Positions 9,891 through 20,204 of a stretch of DNA of 64,000 nt are shown in pieces (the first letter of the stretch is position 1; each line of letters begins with the position of its first letter). The notes below the pieces were generated by a model, which saw nothing but the letters and a program-made list of their open reading frames with translations, had not been told where the DNA came from and ran no database searches. The translations under genes were made by a program, and so were the position numbers. Location: assembly GCA_963170055.1 (NCBI GenBank), contig CAUJGJ010000003.1:2019069-2083068 (forward strand), read 5' to 3'. The stretch is from Halisarca cf. caerulea. Lineage: Eukaryota > Porifera > Demospongiae > Chondrillida > Halisarcidae.

Positions 9891-10650
9891 TCACAAGTAA
9901 TAATAAGATACAAAATAGCCAGATAAGAGTTACTACTTACTAAACCTAAAACTACTCTCTACTTATGATTCTCTTATCTAGCCAGCCTCGGACACAGGTT
10001 TAAATAGGAGTCCATAGACAGCCAGGGGCTGTGTTGGGGTGTTCCTTAGAGCCTGGCAAGGCAGATGGGTGGCAGTGACCGCTGGTCTAGGACACTGGGG
10101 TTGAAGTACAAATACTTCCCAGGCAAGGCCGGAGTTCGAACAAGCAGCATTTCGTTTGCAAACTGATCAATCAGTATGGTGGTAGCAGTGCTAATTCGCG
10201 TAGGGATTCCCAAAATTGTTACCACCATCCTCCTCGATTCTCCTTGGTCAAAGTGCTGCTTCAACTCCTGGTCACTCTTCTTGTCTTCCTCGTCATTTTT
10301 TGTGGTTGTCTTTATCATCATAATTCTTCATCCTTTTACTCATTACCACGTGGTGGTAGACGCTGAAGGCTGTTGTGATGTAGACTGGATTGTCTGAGAT
10401 GATCGCTGTAACGGATTGAAGAAAGGACGCACAGATACGTAGATTAGGTTGGTCATTTTCACTAGAAGGCAATTCATTTAGCTGCGAATCATTTGATAAA
10501 ACCTGTTGAGGGGAATTTTCGGTCAGCTGTGATTTGGAATGGCTAATCTGAGATGGTAGCAGTAACTGAGGAACTGGTAGATTACGCTGGTCATTGAATA
10601 AAACAGATTGAGAGGAATTTTCCGTATGTCGAGGAATGGATAAGTCGAGA
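9891..10650 (-). pseudogene. probable 5' region of reverse transcriptase element A
   Basis: Upstream of copy A in the same orientation. Between about 10650 and 10294 the minus strand keeps one open frame of about 115 codons, without a start codon, containing two copies of a Gln/Asn-rich unit (LTENSPQQVLSND and HTENSSQSVLFND). A second frame follows (about 10321-10046, DQELKQHFDQGESRRMVV). Copy D at 18509 also has a repetitive leader before its RT region, which suggests but does not prove that both are leaders of the same protein. Cut at 10651 by the Merlin element end. Confidence 0.4.
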
Positions 10651-11138
10651 CTCCTTGTACAGAAGATCCCGTGGACGCAGCGACTTCAGACCGGAAGTAT
10701 GTTGTCATCATCACGTGACTAATTGTATAACGTCATAATTTCGCCACAACTGTGCCTCACTTCCAAGATACTCGAAATACAGCGTTTCCCAGGAACGTAT
10801 GGGCTTCACACCGGCAGTATGACGTTAATAGTGCATGTATGACTGATTTTTGCTATTATTTCACAGTTTTATTGTTTTGCCATCGTTGAGGTTCGTGATC
10901 GCCCACATATAGTATATTGTACACCTGCATGTTGCGAGAAGCCGCATGACGTCATGTTCTTACATCAGCATAATTATAATAACCAAATAAAGTAATAAGC
11001 TACCAAACCCTTACAAGTGCACGTGCGTTAGCGGCAAATTGGCGGGGAAAGCGAACTTGATTGGAAGGTAAGCAGTTATATACAAATATTCATGAAATGA
11101 TACAATTGAACTCAACACAATATAATAATATATTATAG

Positions 11139-12176
11139 ATGGCACAAAGCAGTGATAATTCCCTTAAGAGTATGGGTCCCATAATGTTTGGTGGAAAGGA
11201 TAAGGTGCTGGAGTGGTTCCAGGGTAAAGGAATAGTCCCTGCAACCAAGCTGTGTGAGAGGTGCCCGAACAGTCAGCAAATGGTTTTGACAGTGAAGTCT
11301 GATGTAGCAGATGGCTACAAGTTCCGGTGTCCAGCCTGCAAGACTTTTAAGTCTGTGAGGGGTGGTAGGAGTCAAACTGGTCAACAGAGCTTCTTCCACA
11401 ACTCAAAGATATGTCTGCAGGTCTGGATGATGATAATGTGGATGTGGTCAAGGCAGTGGCCGGTGACCAAGGCTGCAGAGGAATGTGGGATCAACGAGGG
11501 CAATGCCATCGACTTCTACCAGTTTTTCAGGGATATTTGTTCCTGGAAACTGGTAAACACCATCATAAAGTTGGGTGGCCCTGGTGTTGTAGTGCAAATT
11601 GACGAGTCTCTCATGACGTACTCACCTAAGGTAAGCAAACATGTCAATAATAACTGTTACACTTGCAATTCATTTCACGTACCACACTGTTGACTTGAAT
11701 ATCATTATGATAGTATCAGCGTGGATGAGCACCAGCAACAGAGCAGTGGGTTTTTGGAATGGTGGATACATCAGTTACTCCATCCCTTGGCTATATATAT
11801 GGAAGTGGTTCCTGACCGCACCGCACAGACTCTGCTCCCCATCATCCGCAACCATGTCCACCAGGGAACAGAGATTTGGAGTGATCAGTGGCGGGCATAT
11901 AGCCAAGTTTCCACCATTTCTGGCGTATCGAGTCATCAGACTGTAAATCATTCCCTACACTTCAAAGATCCCCAGACTGGTGTCCACACCAATAATATAG
12001 AAAGCTACTGGAACAGAGTAAAGATTAAATTTAAAAATATGAAAGGCGTCAGCAAAACAACCCTGGCTAGCCATCTAGATGAGTTCATGTGGCGCGAACG
12101 CTATGGCAAAACGTCATCGGATGCACTGAACAATCTATGTAGCCATATGGCGGCATGCTACCCCCCACCCCCATGA
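11139..12176 (+). pseudogene. Merlin/IS1595-superfamily DDE transposase, two exons, disrupted
   Basis: Exon 1 (11139-11630) encodes an N-terminal zinc ribbon (CERC...CPAC, near residues 40-69), a helical region (QWPVTKAAEECGINEGNAID) and the first catalytic Asp in VVQIDESLMTYSPK. A GTAAGC donor at 11631 and a TAG acceptor at 11711-11713 define an 83-base intron. Exon 2 continues with WVFGMVDTS, then IWSDQWRAYSQV (second Asp) and HTNNIESYWNRVKIKFK (Glu), 38 residues between them. Lesions in exon 2: an in-frame TGA four codons after the acceptor, and a surplus ATAT at about 11793-11800 that shifts the frame. Family assignment is firm; the protein is dead as read. Confidence 0.85.
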
Positions 12177-12373
12177 TATGGTTTTACTTACCACGTATCT
12201 GTAGTTTTTTTTAGACTTTGTTTGGTTCTTGACTATGCTTGTAGTGATTTTAGATAGCTTGTACCCAAAATCTTCTTGGGATCCCTGCCACATTCCCTCT
12301 TGTGTTATTTCTTTGGCTTTCTAGCTTTGTTTGATTATAATTTATAACTTTCTTTGTGAAATCGTGACTAACT

Positions 12374-13043
12374 TTTTTATTTTATTTTATTTTTTTTTAT
12401 TTTTTTTATATTTTTTTCTTTTTTTTTCACTGTGCCACCAAATTAATTAATTAATCTTTACAACAAGGTAAAGTTCAAATAGACAAATACTTTGCAACTG
12501 CCAATCGTGAAGAGCATGCCAGATCAGACATCAAAGCAAGAGGATTTTGGGGATCCAACCGTCAATGTGCATTTTTTGACATTAAGGTATTTAACCCTAA
12601 CGCACAGTCAAATCGACGGACAACTCTTGAATCCTGCTACAAACGAGAAGAAAAGAAGAAGAAGCGCTGCTATGAACAAAGAATCTTGGAGATTGAGCAC
12701 GGCACTTTCACTCCACTTGTGTTTAGTACCTCTGGGGGCATGGGAAGGCTTGCGAAGACTTTCTTTGCTAGATTGGCTTCTCTCCTGGCAAACAAACGAC
12801 AGGCCAAGTATGCCACAACAATGGGACTGATCAGATGCCAAATCAGCTTCTCATTGATGAGATCCGCAATTATGTGCCTTCGTGGAGCCCGATCCAGCCG
12901 CCATCATGCAAGCAAGGTCTGTGACAGTATACCACTAGCTGTCACAGAAGGAAGATTTTCCATCTAAACAATATTGTACATATTTGTCTATTTGAACAAT
13001 AATAACTATTACATATTTGTCTATTTGAACTTTACCTTGTTGT
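12374..13043 (-). mobile_element. retro-inserted segment with poly(A) and 14-bp target duplication
   Basis: Flanked by exact direct repeats AATCGTGACTAACT (12360-12373 and 13044-13057). Read on the minus strand it ends in an A-rich run (the T-rich tract 12374-12430 on +), the usual signature of target-primed insertion of an RNA copy. Inside, a roughly 30-base inverted repeat (ACAAGGTAAAGTTCAAATAG near 12466 and its complement near 13020) brackets an antisense reverse-transcriptase fragment. Confidence 0.75.
12480..12966 (+). pseudogene. reverse transcriptase element 3' fragment, copy C
   Basis: Encodes only the C-terminal nuclease-like tail of the family seen at 7014-9890: RQCAFFDIKVFNPNAQSN, then EIEHGTFTPLVFSTSGGMGR, RLASLLANKRQAKYATTMGL and IMCLRGARSSRHH, ending at a natural stop after TEGRFSI. 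One frame change near 12690. It sits inside the retro-inserted segment in the opposite sense to that segment's poly(A). Confidence 0.8.
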
Positions 13044-13252
13044 AATCGTGACTAACTACGATCTTAATGCGCTAGTGACATCATACTTCCGGTGTGAAGC
13101 CCATACGTTCCTGGGAAACGCTGTATTTCGAGTATCTTGAAAGTGAGGCACAGTTGTGGCGAAATTATGACGTTATACAATTAGTCACGTGTTGATGACA
13201 TCATACTTCCGGTCTGAAGTCGCTGCGTCCACGGGATCTTCTGTACAAGGAG

Positions 13253-13642
13253 ATCCAAACAAGTTCCTTTGCGATTACAGCGACAACAAGACATCGCAAT
13301 TCTATTGGATTGGTATTCTTCCGAAGAGGCCGAATGTCATCCGTTGTCCGCCATTTTTCATTCAGTCACTTAGTTCATTAACTCCGTTTACCTCCGTAAA
13401 CTCCATTTACTTACGTAGTACAGTGTCAATAATTATACTGTTAACATAGGCGATATGAGCAATTTAAATAGACTTGACCGTTTTAAGGTACTTACCCAGT
13501 GTGTATTTGCCATTCGCCTCAGTGCCTTCGTTGAGGAAATTCTCTTGATTTTGCCGAGTTTGTTGTACGTTTGGTATAGTTCATATCACTGGTGTTGATT
13601 GTATATTGTCTTCTACTGTTTTTTTTTGTTTTTTTTTATATA
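13253..13642. promoter_or_regulatory. possible 5' flank/5'UTR of the signal-peptide exon
   Basis: Non-coding stretch right of the Merlin element and upstream of a candidate first coding exon. It ends in a long pyrimidine tract and TATATAG at about 13642, an acceptor-like boundary, which would make part of this region a 5'UTR exon plus intron. No specific promoter element was identified; assignment is by position only. Confidence 0.3.
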
Positions 13643-13728
13643 GAAACGGAAAGAGCGAGCGATTATTATGTTGTCGTTCGGATACCTAACTTTAGTATCC
13701 GTTTTTGGCATTGTATGCCAAGTTTGTG
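13643..13728 (+). CDS. candidate signal-peptide exon
   Basis: After an acceptor-like T-rich tract ending TATATAG, a short leader precedes ATG at 13668. It codes 20 residues, MLSFGYLTLVSVFGIVCQVC, a hydrophobic signal-peptide-like segment. The frame runs into a strong donor, G|GTGAGT, at 13729 in phase 1. Secreted and membrane receptors often have such a first exon. It could begin the gene that contains the Ig exon at 44868. However, that exon needs a phase-2 intron upstream, so at least one further exon would have to lie between, or this belongs to another gene. Only the short frame and splice signal support it. Confidence 0.4.
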
Positions 13729-14028
13729 GTGAGTCACTTTTAAGTGAATAGTACATTTCATGTGGAAGAGACATCATTATTTAATCTTGCAATACTTATG
13801 GTGATTACATGTGGTAATTAAAGTGCAAGATGAGCTAGTGATGTGTACGCAAAGTTACCTAGGACACACGTTTGAACAGTGGAGTGTAAAATACAATTGA
13901 ATCCCTGATCTGGCAAGGTACTGTGTGTGTAAGTGATTTGTGTTTAAATTTAATATGAAATTCTCAAACCCATCTACTATTTCCTGCTAAAACTTAAAGC
14001 TAGAAGAAACAGTGTCCTCATCCAAATT
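13729..14028. other. nothing recognised
   Basis: AT-rich presumed intronic sequence downstream of the donor at 13729; no repeat end or coding segment seen. Confidence 0.4.
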
Positions 14029-14234
14029 TACCGTATTTCTTCCAATTAGCGCCCCCCAAAACCACCACTTGTATGCCGTTACTGCAGTTCACCGTCAGGA
14101 GGATTCCAATTACTAAGCGTCCCTAAAAATATATTCCTTGTCTGGGAGGCTCTTCTTTAGAACGAAAAATATTATCTTTGAGTCACAGGGGCGCCATCAT
14201 TAGAGAGGTGCGCTAATTGGAAGAAATACGGTAG
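14029..14234. mobile_element. 206-bp MITE, TACCGTATTTCTTCCAATTA ends
   Basis: Inverted ends TACCGTATTTCTTCCAATTA and its complement at the right (TAATTGGAAGAAATACGGTA), with about 24 paired bases. No coding content. The first five bases match the CCGTA ends of several other elements in the window. Confidence 0.85.
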
Positions 14235-14800
14235 TGTTGATCAGTGGGGTGAACAGCAGTTGCTAATTCACGTCGGGGTTCTCTTTTGCTGCTGCCATCT
14301 TCAAGTTGCACCTTAGACTGCTCCTCTTAACTTTTCCTCATCTCATTCGTTGGTTGTGGCCATGTACTCTTTTTCCTCACAGTTCCAATCTTCATGAGTG
14401 TCACATGTTGGTAGCCATTTTGTTCACATCATCAATGTTATTATTATTACTATTATTTCACAGTGACGGTTTCCCCTTTATCCAATGGGTGGTAAGGTGG
14501 TGTGTGTGTGGGGGGGGGGGGGGGTAATTTAAAATGGGGTCTGTAACTTTAGTTTTAAGTTAATTTTGAAGCCATTCTTGCCACTGCCAAACTCCCACTT
14601 CATATACTGGTAGACAATACAGATGAGAAATAATGGATATACCTTGTGGTTGACACTGCTTTTGGCCTGACTGTTCTAAATTACCTGCTGTTCCAAATTT
14701 CTCAACTGTACCTTATGAATGGTGGATTTGCTTGATTACAACAAGTATCTAAGCACTCTAATTATAACCTACGCAAATAATGTAGGGATATGTGTAAAAA
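14235..14800. repeat. non-coding, with one dispersed repeat
   Basis: Contains a G homopolymer run (14511-14524) and, at about 14610-14710, an 80-90 base segment (GACAATACAGATGAGAAATA ... TGGCCTGACTGTTC) that recurs inverted at about 25215-25300. No protein-coding evidence. Confidence 0.6.
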
Positions 14801-16145
14801 TATCTTGAGTGATGCTCATTTTTCTATTTGTCGCTTATTTAAAGAGTTATTCTAGTTCAAAGAATCAAAGAAGGCCCTGTGATGTCACCATTTTGAGCAC
14901 CACGTTTTCTTTGCCGACAATGTCAAATGACGCAATTGGTAGCATCCTACCATTCGCAAAGTATGGCACGCTCACTGTCGAATTTAACCAAAACTACGTT
15001 GTATTTGGCTGTGAGAGCAGCAGTAGTGGATTTCGCCCAGTAGAACTTTCGATTAGTTTTCAGTGAAGTATTCAAAGTAATTCAAGTGGTAGTGAGCCAA
15101 TGTAAAGCTCAAAAATGTGCACTTTGTCTAATGTCACTCGTAGGTGCCCTCCAATCGCCTCCTTCCTCCCTGTTTGGCTACTCAAAAGGGCTTCTTCAAG
15201 GTATTCCTAAGCGGCCGAATAGTTTAAGCAGCCATTCCAACGATATTTTTATTGGCTTTGTCGTGCAACCAGTGAACAACGTCTCGCAGAAAAAGAACTG
15301 CAGCCAAATGCAAAGTTGAACCGTAGACGGTCGTTACGATCGATTTGTCGTTTATGTCACAGATTGCCAGCATAGTTTTAAAGGCAATTTGTACCATTTT
15401 CTTTTCAGCAGAATACACAAATGATTTTAAGAACTGAGCTTTCGTATCTTATGCAATGTGAACACAGTATGACAGTACAAGCAGGCATAATTGCTTTCTA
15501 AGTCTTGAGTGAGTGCTTCAGGTAAACAACCTGAATTGCTGGACAGTCTGGTGTACAAGCTATGCAATGAGCACTTAAGATGAGACAGCAGTATGACTAT
15601 GCATTGAACTAGGTGATATGGCTTTAAAACCTACTTTAGTCATACCTACCAAAGCTTTGAGCAGTGCTGTCACCAAGAAAGACTGCTTAAAAGTATGTGT
15701 GATCAACAATGCACAAAAACGCTCTTGTGAAAATAGTGAAACATTGTGTTTTGTGACCACAAAAAGCAGGTCATTTAGGCTGTTTTTTGGCACAAACACA
15801 AAAGGAACATTCAAATCGCATCTTTTAATGATTGCAATAATGTGCTGTTTGTCACTAAAACCGAAATCGTCTTATTCGTGCCATTCTCTATGGTTAAAAA
15901 GTGCTTCCAAGTTGTTCAGCCGTATCCCTTCCATACAAACAACCAGCGAATTGGTAACAATGACGTTTTCTGACGTCACGCCCGTAATATAACATGGCGC
16001 TTGAGAGGCGGAAGTTTGAGGTCGCCATATAACTCGAGGATGATCGCAAGCAAGTTTGAATACTTGTTTTGAGCCTTTCGAAGTATATTTTATCGTTTGG
16101 TAACATAAGAAGGACGTGAAAAATTTTGATGTCAGTTCCCCTTTA
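14801..16145. repeat. non-autonomous element or repeat ending in GATGTCAGTTCCCCTTTAA
   Basis: The right end (16126-16144, GATGTCAGTTCCCCTTTAA) is the complement of the left end of another repeat at 45913 (TTAAAGGGGAACTGACATT). A third related end is at about 37796-37813. The left 150 bases (ATTTTGAGCACCACGTTTTC, GGTAGCATCCTACCATTCGC) resemble 61740-61910. Open frames here (for example about 15618-15992) have no recognisable domain and are probably chance. Confidence 0.45.
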
Positions 16146-16670
16146 AGAAACTACTGGTACTCATAAAATCCCATTTCACTATACTACTAAAACAAGACTT
16201 GTACAGCTATGCTTACATATTTCAATATCACGTGCGCGATCGACCACTGACCAACCGTTGACCTAATGACCGACCAAACAACTGAAAGCGTTAAGATTTC
16301 TATTGAAAGTACTGTTTGTCAAAATCAAACTCAAAGAGGAATATTCTAGTAATATTGTTTTCATTTCAATTGTTGCTAGAGGTGGCTCAGTGTATCTGAT
16401 ACTTGTTTACAGTGTCAGTCAGAAGTTTTGGAACCATTGTAAAGTGTGCAATAATTGCATGCCTTTACATAAATGATTAAAAATTGTCATTGCAAATTTA
16501 TATGTAGTCAATTTGGTATCTTAAATTTGTTGACTTATATAATATTATGTAAGTTTTAAGTTACTAATAATGATACTTTCGTCACTTCCCCTTTTAAAAC
16601 TTGCAAGTGATTAGGAAGTACGTATGTGTTGTTTCCTACTTATGTACTAATATATTATTCTATAATGGTA
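16146..16670. other. nothing recognised
   Basis: AT-rich sequence without coding signal or evident repeat structure. Confidence 0.4.
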
Positions 16671-17836
16671 CGGTATGTGTCATAAAAAAATTCACACATC
16701 GTAATCGTAATACAATGCAATTACGATATGCTACGATGCCAAATACGATCAATTTACGATCGTAATACGAGTACGATATACTACGATCGTACTTGGGGAA
16801 GATTTTATTACGATGATATTTCTAAAGACATTGAATTGTTATCACTGATTAAAATGATCAAAATGTGATCATTGTTCGTACGTGGTGATTTCAAATACGT
16901 ACGTGCACAAGCTAGCTCAGTCGCCATCTTTATCGGCGGACCGGAATTCGTACGCGGCAGCAAACAAGCCTTTTGCGTACCAAATAACGACGTAAACAAT
17001 AAAATATAGCTTTAAGTACTATTTCTAATGCTTCTGCTTATCTGAAGAGCACTCAAAACTGTTTTGTCAGTCATCGCGGATATTTGCAGCATTCCTCTAC
17101 AGCTGCAAAACGTCAAGCCGCCTGTGGGTCTCTAATTGTACAGTAGTTTCGTCCATAAAGATGGCGTTCATGATAAGTCGCTGTCTTTTTTCTCCTTTGC
17201 CCAAGCTATTCGCTTCACCCTGTTCTGCTCTCAAACGAGCTGACAGTATGCAGTACCACAGAAACTCCATACAAGTCGCCGCCTTCGGCATTGTACTATA
17301 ATAATAGCACTCTTCGAAAGATGGTGGTTGTATCTCTCGAGCAACTTCTGGAGTTTCGCAACCGTCGTTTTGTCATCAGCCTGCATTTGCTTCTCAATGA
17401 TGTCCTCGACCTCTCCGGTTACTTTAGACCGTCGCCCCAACCCTTCCTTCCTGCATATTGAGCCTGTCACTTCGTACTTCAACAGAAACTTGTAAACTCC
17501 CTCTCTTGTACAGCTAAGGCCTTCTGAACGAAGTTTCTTACAGATTGACAGCGCTTTAAGTCCTTCGTTTCGCCAGAACACTATCCTCTGCTTCTTGTAA
17601 TCCGAATAAACCATTCCTTCTGAACTTGAACAATTGCTACCTCGCAGAATCGATTTTTTTCACTTAATAAATATGATCATTACGACTATAATTACGAGCC
17701 ACGTTCACGATCGTAATTAATCGTGTTTACGATCGTAATAGGCCCAATTTCGATCGTAGTACGACGCAATTACGATCGTAATACGATGTGTTTACGATTA
17801 CGTTACGACATGTGAACTTTTTTATGACACATACCG
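16671..17836. mobile_element. deleted Tc1/mariner element with ACGATCGT-rich ends
   Basis: Exact terminal inverted repeats CGGTATGTGTCATAAAAAA at both ends, each next to TA (16669-16670 and 17837-17838). The subterminal 120 bases on each side contain many copies of palindromic ACGATCGTA and TTACGATCGTAATACGA-type words. The interior holds only the N-terminal third of a transposase, so this is a deletion derivative. Confidence 0.9.
17097..17614 (-). pseudogene. Tc1/mariner transposase, N-terminal third
   Basis: The minus strand starts MVYSDYKKQRIVFW and encodes two helix-turn-helix units (LKALSICKKLRSEG, SCTREGVYKFLLKY), a GRRSKVTGEVEDIIEKQM linker and the conserved WSFCGTAYCQLV segment. After a frame change at about 17280 come GEANSLGKGEK, then NAIFMDETTVQLETHRR, which carries the first catalytic Asp. 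The frame then stops and the element end follows, so the remaining two acidic residues are missing. The start is the conserved MVYS of this family. A second copy of the same MVYSEY start lies at about 31240-31275. Confidence 0.8.
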
Positions 17837-18237
17837 TATTTGTTAGAGTAATGTATGTATATAACTGTTTATGTATCCATGGTATGATCAAGTGTGTTCT
17901 TTGGATTCAGCATGTTCTTTGGGTCAGGTGTGGTACGTACTTACATACGTAGTTGCCCTAAGCTTTGCACTATCTTTTGATTGTATTTTTGATTTTACTT
18001 TATTAATGACATATGTACCTAGAAATTTGGATCTACTATTGCATAGAAGCTGCTACACACCATTCCAGTGGTATAGTTATGTGATGAAATATTTAGCTAA
18101 TGTATCTTTAATTCTATTTAGGTGGAATAATGAACTACTGTATATGCATGCAGGCTGCTTTAAGCAGTACTTGATTTAATTGTCTACTCTTTGTGTTGAT
18201 TTGGGTTGAATTTGTGACCTGAACTCCCACTAAAGGC
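17837..18237. other. nothing recognised
   Basis: A 100-codon open frame at 17871-18179 has no recognisable domain and hydrophobic composition typical of AT-rich chance frames. Confidence 0.35.
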
Positions 18238-18500
18238 ACTATGGATACTACCGTTTTTGTGGTATGCGACATTTTTAGGCTTGCGAAATCCTATAGCTGA
18301 GTGGACAATTCCAGGATTTCGTCGGCGAAAACCAACATACTTTGCGTGATTTAGTCAGAATCACTCAAAAATCTCTCTAATGTGATTCCCAGAAGTCAAA
18401 GCGGCTAAAAAAATCACCATTTCCATTTCACCATTTTTCACCGAAAGTGTTAAGTATCATAGTCATGTGAAAATTACCAAGTTTCCAGTACTGGTTACGT
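18238..18500. repeat. ~250-bp dispersed repeat, copy 1
   Basis: Starts GGATACTACCGTTTTTGTGG and includes TTAGTCAGAATCACTCAAAA and GTGATTCCCAGAAG; the same order with substitutions is at 44493-44745 in the same orientation. No coding content and no clear inverted ends. Confidence 0.7.
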
Positions 18501-18508
18501 AGTATATA

Positions 18509-19280
18509 GTGTCTATGGTTTTACTCTCATCAGTGGTGCTTAATATACCCATTTCATCTGCATTTGGTTTATCCTTACCAGTTCAGTCTGATGTACTCAT
18601 TTCACCTGTTTTATGTTCATCAGTTCTGCCAGATGTTTTTAGTCTATCTGTTTTATCTTCATCGCTTCAGCCCAATGTACCCACTCCACCTGTTCTATCC
18701 TCGTCAGCTCAGTCTGATGTACCCAATACATCTTTTTTGTCCTCATCAATTCAGTCTGATGCACCTGTTATATCCACATTGCCCTCCTTCACGTCAGCGC
18801 AGTTACCCAACTTCAACTGAGGCGAAGTGGACGGCCCTATGATTGTGAATATTTTTGACCAATGTTACGATGAAATTGTGCACTGGAAAAGAAATATCTT
18901 CCAAGTACGTACCTTCTGGAAAGAGTGGCAATACCTTCGTCCGTAAGATATCTCCCCTTCTCAACACATTTGCTGATGCATCTGCCTTGGAGGCTATAGC
19001 TGTCAAAGCAGCAATGGTCATGCCAGCACTGCTTTTACAAAAGCCCCATAGGAAATCAGAAGCAAAGGAACATTCATCCCATCTTAATCATCATCTGGCT
19101 TTGCAGAATTCAGAGAACATCATATGGATTTGATCAAAGAAGTATTCAGCATCATACGTATCACGCAGAACAGCCACAAATCCTCAGAAGAACTTGCCAG
19201 ATCTTTCTCAGAAATGATGATCGAGGGTAAAGTGAAAAAAAGCAATGAAATTGCTTTTTTTCAAAATAGAAATGAGAACA
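18509..19280 (+). pseudogene. reverse transcriptase element 5' fragment, copy D, with repetitive leader
   Basis: 18509-18820 encodes a Ser-rich leader of about five imperfect 45-48-base repeats (consensus VLSSSxQSDVPxxP). 18855-19270 encodes the N-terminal region of the reverse-transcriptase family: GKSGNTFVRKISPLLNTF, LEAIAVKAAMVMPALLLQKP, KEHSSHLNHHLAL, then SEELARSFSEMMIEGKVKKS, with stops and frame changes. It ends near 19270, just before the unrelated insert at 19280-20200. Together with 20205-21325 and 24159-24740 this may be one dismembered element. Confidence 0.65.
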
Positions 19281-19688
19281 CACCAACATTCATAAACTAA
19301 TTCTAATATTCATATATTATTATAATATTCATTTTAATCGAGGTATATGGAGAGAAAAAGATTATAATGTATGACAGTGACATCTACAAACTGCAAAAAA
19401 AACAAAAGACATGAACTACTTAGAGGGGCATGTTCGCTTAGTGTGGCCTTCCTACCCACAACAACTGCAGGTGACAGTCCTTTTTTGTTTGGCAGCAGAC
19501 TAAGATGATGTTGCTGTTGATGTGTTGTCCTCATCTTCTCAGAGCATTAATCTGTGCCACAACAGCAAGATCCAATTCATTTCTAGTGAGCTGATGACAG
19601 TCATTCCTGGTGGTCGAAATCAGCTCTTTAGATAGTGCTGTGGAGCAAGATGTGCCGTTTGGACCTTGCTGGCACTTACGTACATGAA

Positions 19689-19931
19689 TCAGCAAGGAAT
19701 TGATGTACCTTCTGTATTTCCTTCTCGTCGTTGAAGCTTGTTTTTTATCACGACTGAGTTGCTACTCGTGTCCGCAAGTTCACTATCAGTGGTGAATTCG
19801 GCCTCTTCTTCAAAATAGTGGTCATTCTCCTGTGTAGCAAACATCATCACATGATCCTTTTCAGCAATATCAAATTCTGGTTCCAGAGTTTCAAAAGAAT
19901 CATTCAAAGAGAGATTCAAGTCGGTCGACAT
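19689..19931 (-). CDS. unrecognised acidic N-terminal fragment
   Basis: An 80-residue frame starting MSTDLNLSLNDSFETLEPEF and rich in Asp/Glu. It looks like the start of a regulatory or transposon protein, but no family is recognised. Downstream on the same strand (19680-19400) the frame breaks. A possible CCHC zinc-knuckle (a C-x2-C-x4-H-x4-C spacing read across a stop) appears near 19430-19470. It lies inside the interval that interrupts the reverse-transcriptase element. Probably a transposon remnant. Confidence 0.3.
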   Translation of the reverse strand: MSTDLNLSLNDSFETLEPEFDIAEKDHVMMFATQENDHYFEEEAEFTTDSELADTSSNSVVIKNKLQRREGNTEGTSIPC

Positions 19932-20204
19932 ACCGTATGAAAAATATTCACTTTAACTAGTCTTAAACTAAGAACAAGGAATTAAATGATTAGTAATGTG
20001 GCCGAATCATATCGATCGTCTAGAGTATGTTCTCATACTTCGTCCGCTATGTTCTCATTTTTTGTCGTATCTGCACGGAACAAAGATCGAACTGAAGCCC
20101 TAGTTCTGCTTGACATTATGTCCAAATCGCATATTTCTCACCTACTCGTTCCACAAAATTACCATTTTACCCTGACTACACATTTTCGCTTGGTCGTCCA
20201 CAAA

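Larger units (their letters stand above)
10651..13252 (+). mobile_element. Merlin (IS1595-like) transposon with ~190-bp inverted repeats
   Basis: Long inverted ends: 10651-10843 and 13063-13252 are nearly identical when one is reverse-complemented, starting CTCCTTGTACAGAAGATCCC and containing CTTCAGACCGGAAGTATG. Within each arm the sequence ACTTCCGGT.TGAAG occurs twice. The arms enclose the Merlin transposase gene and a later insertion at 12374-13043. No clear target duplication was found next to the arms, so exact ends are uncertain. Confidence 0.75.

Noticed and set aside
15575..15992. Overlapping open frames on both strands
   Set aside because: Lie in a non-autonomous repeat; no family motif on either strand.
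16700..16800. Regularly spaced repeats near 16700 and 17700 as a CRISPR-like array
   Set aside because: The repeats are short palindromes inside Tc1-type inverted ends, with no uniform spacers, in eukaryotic DNA.
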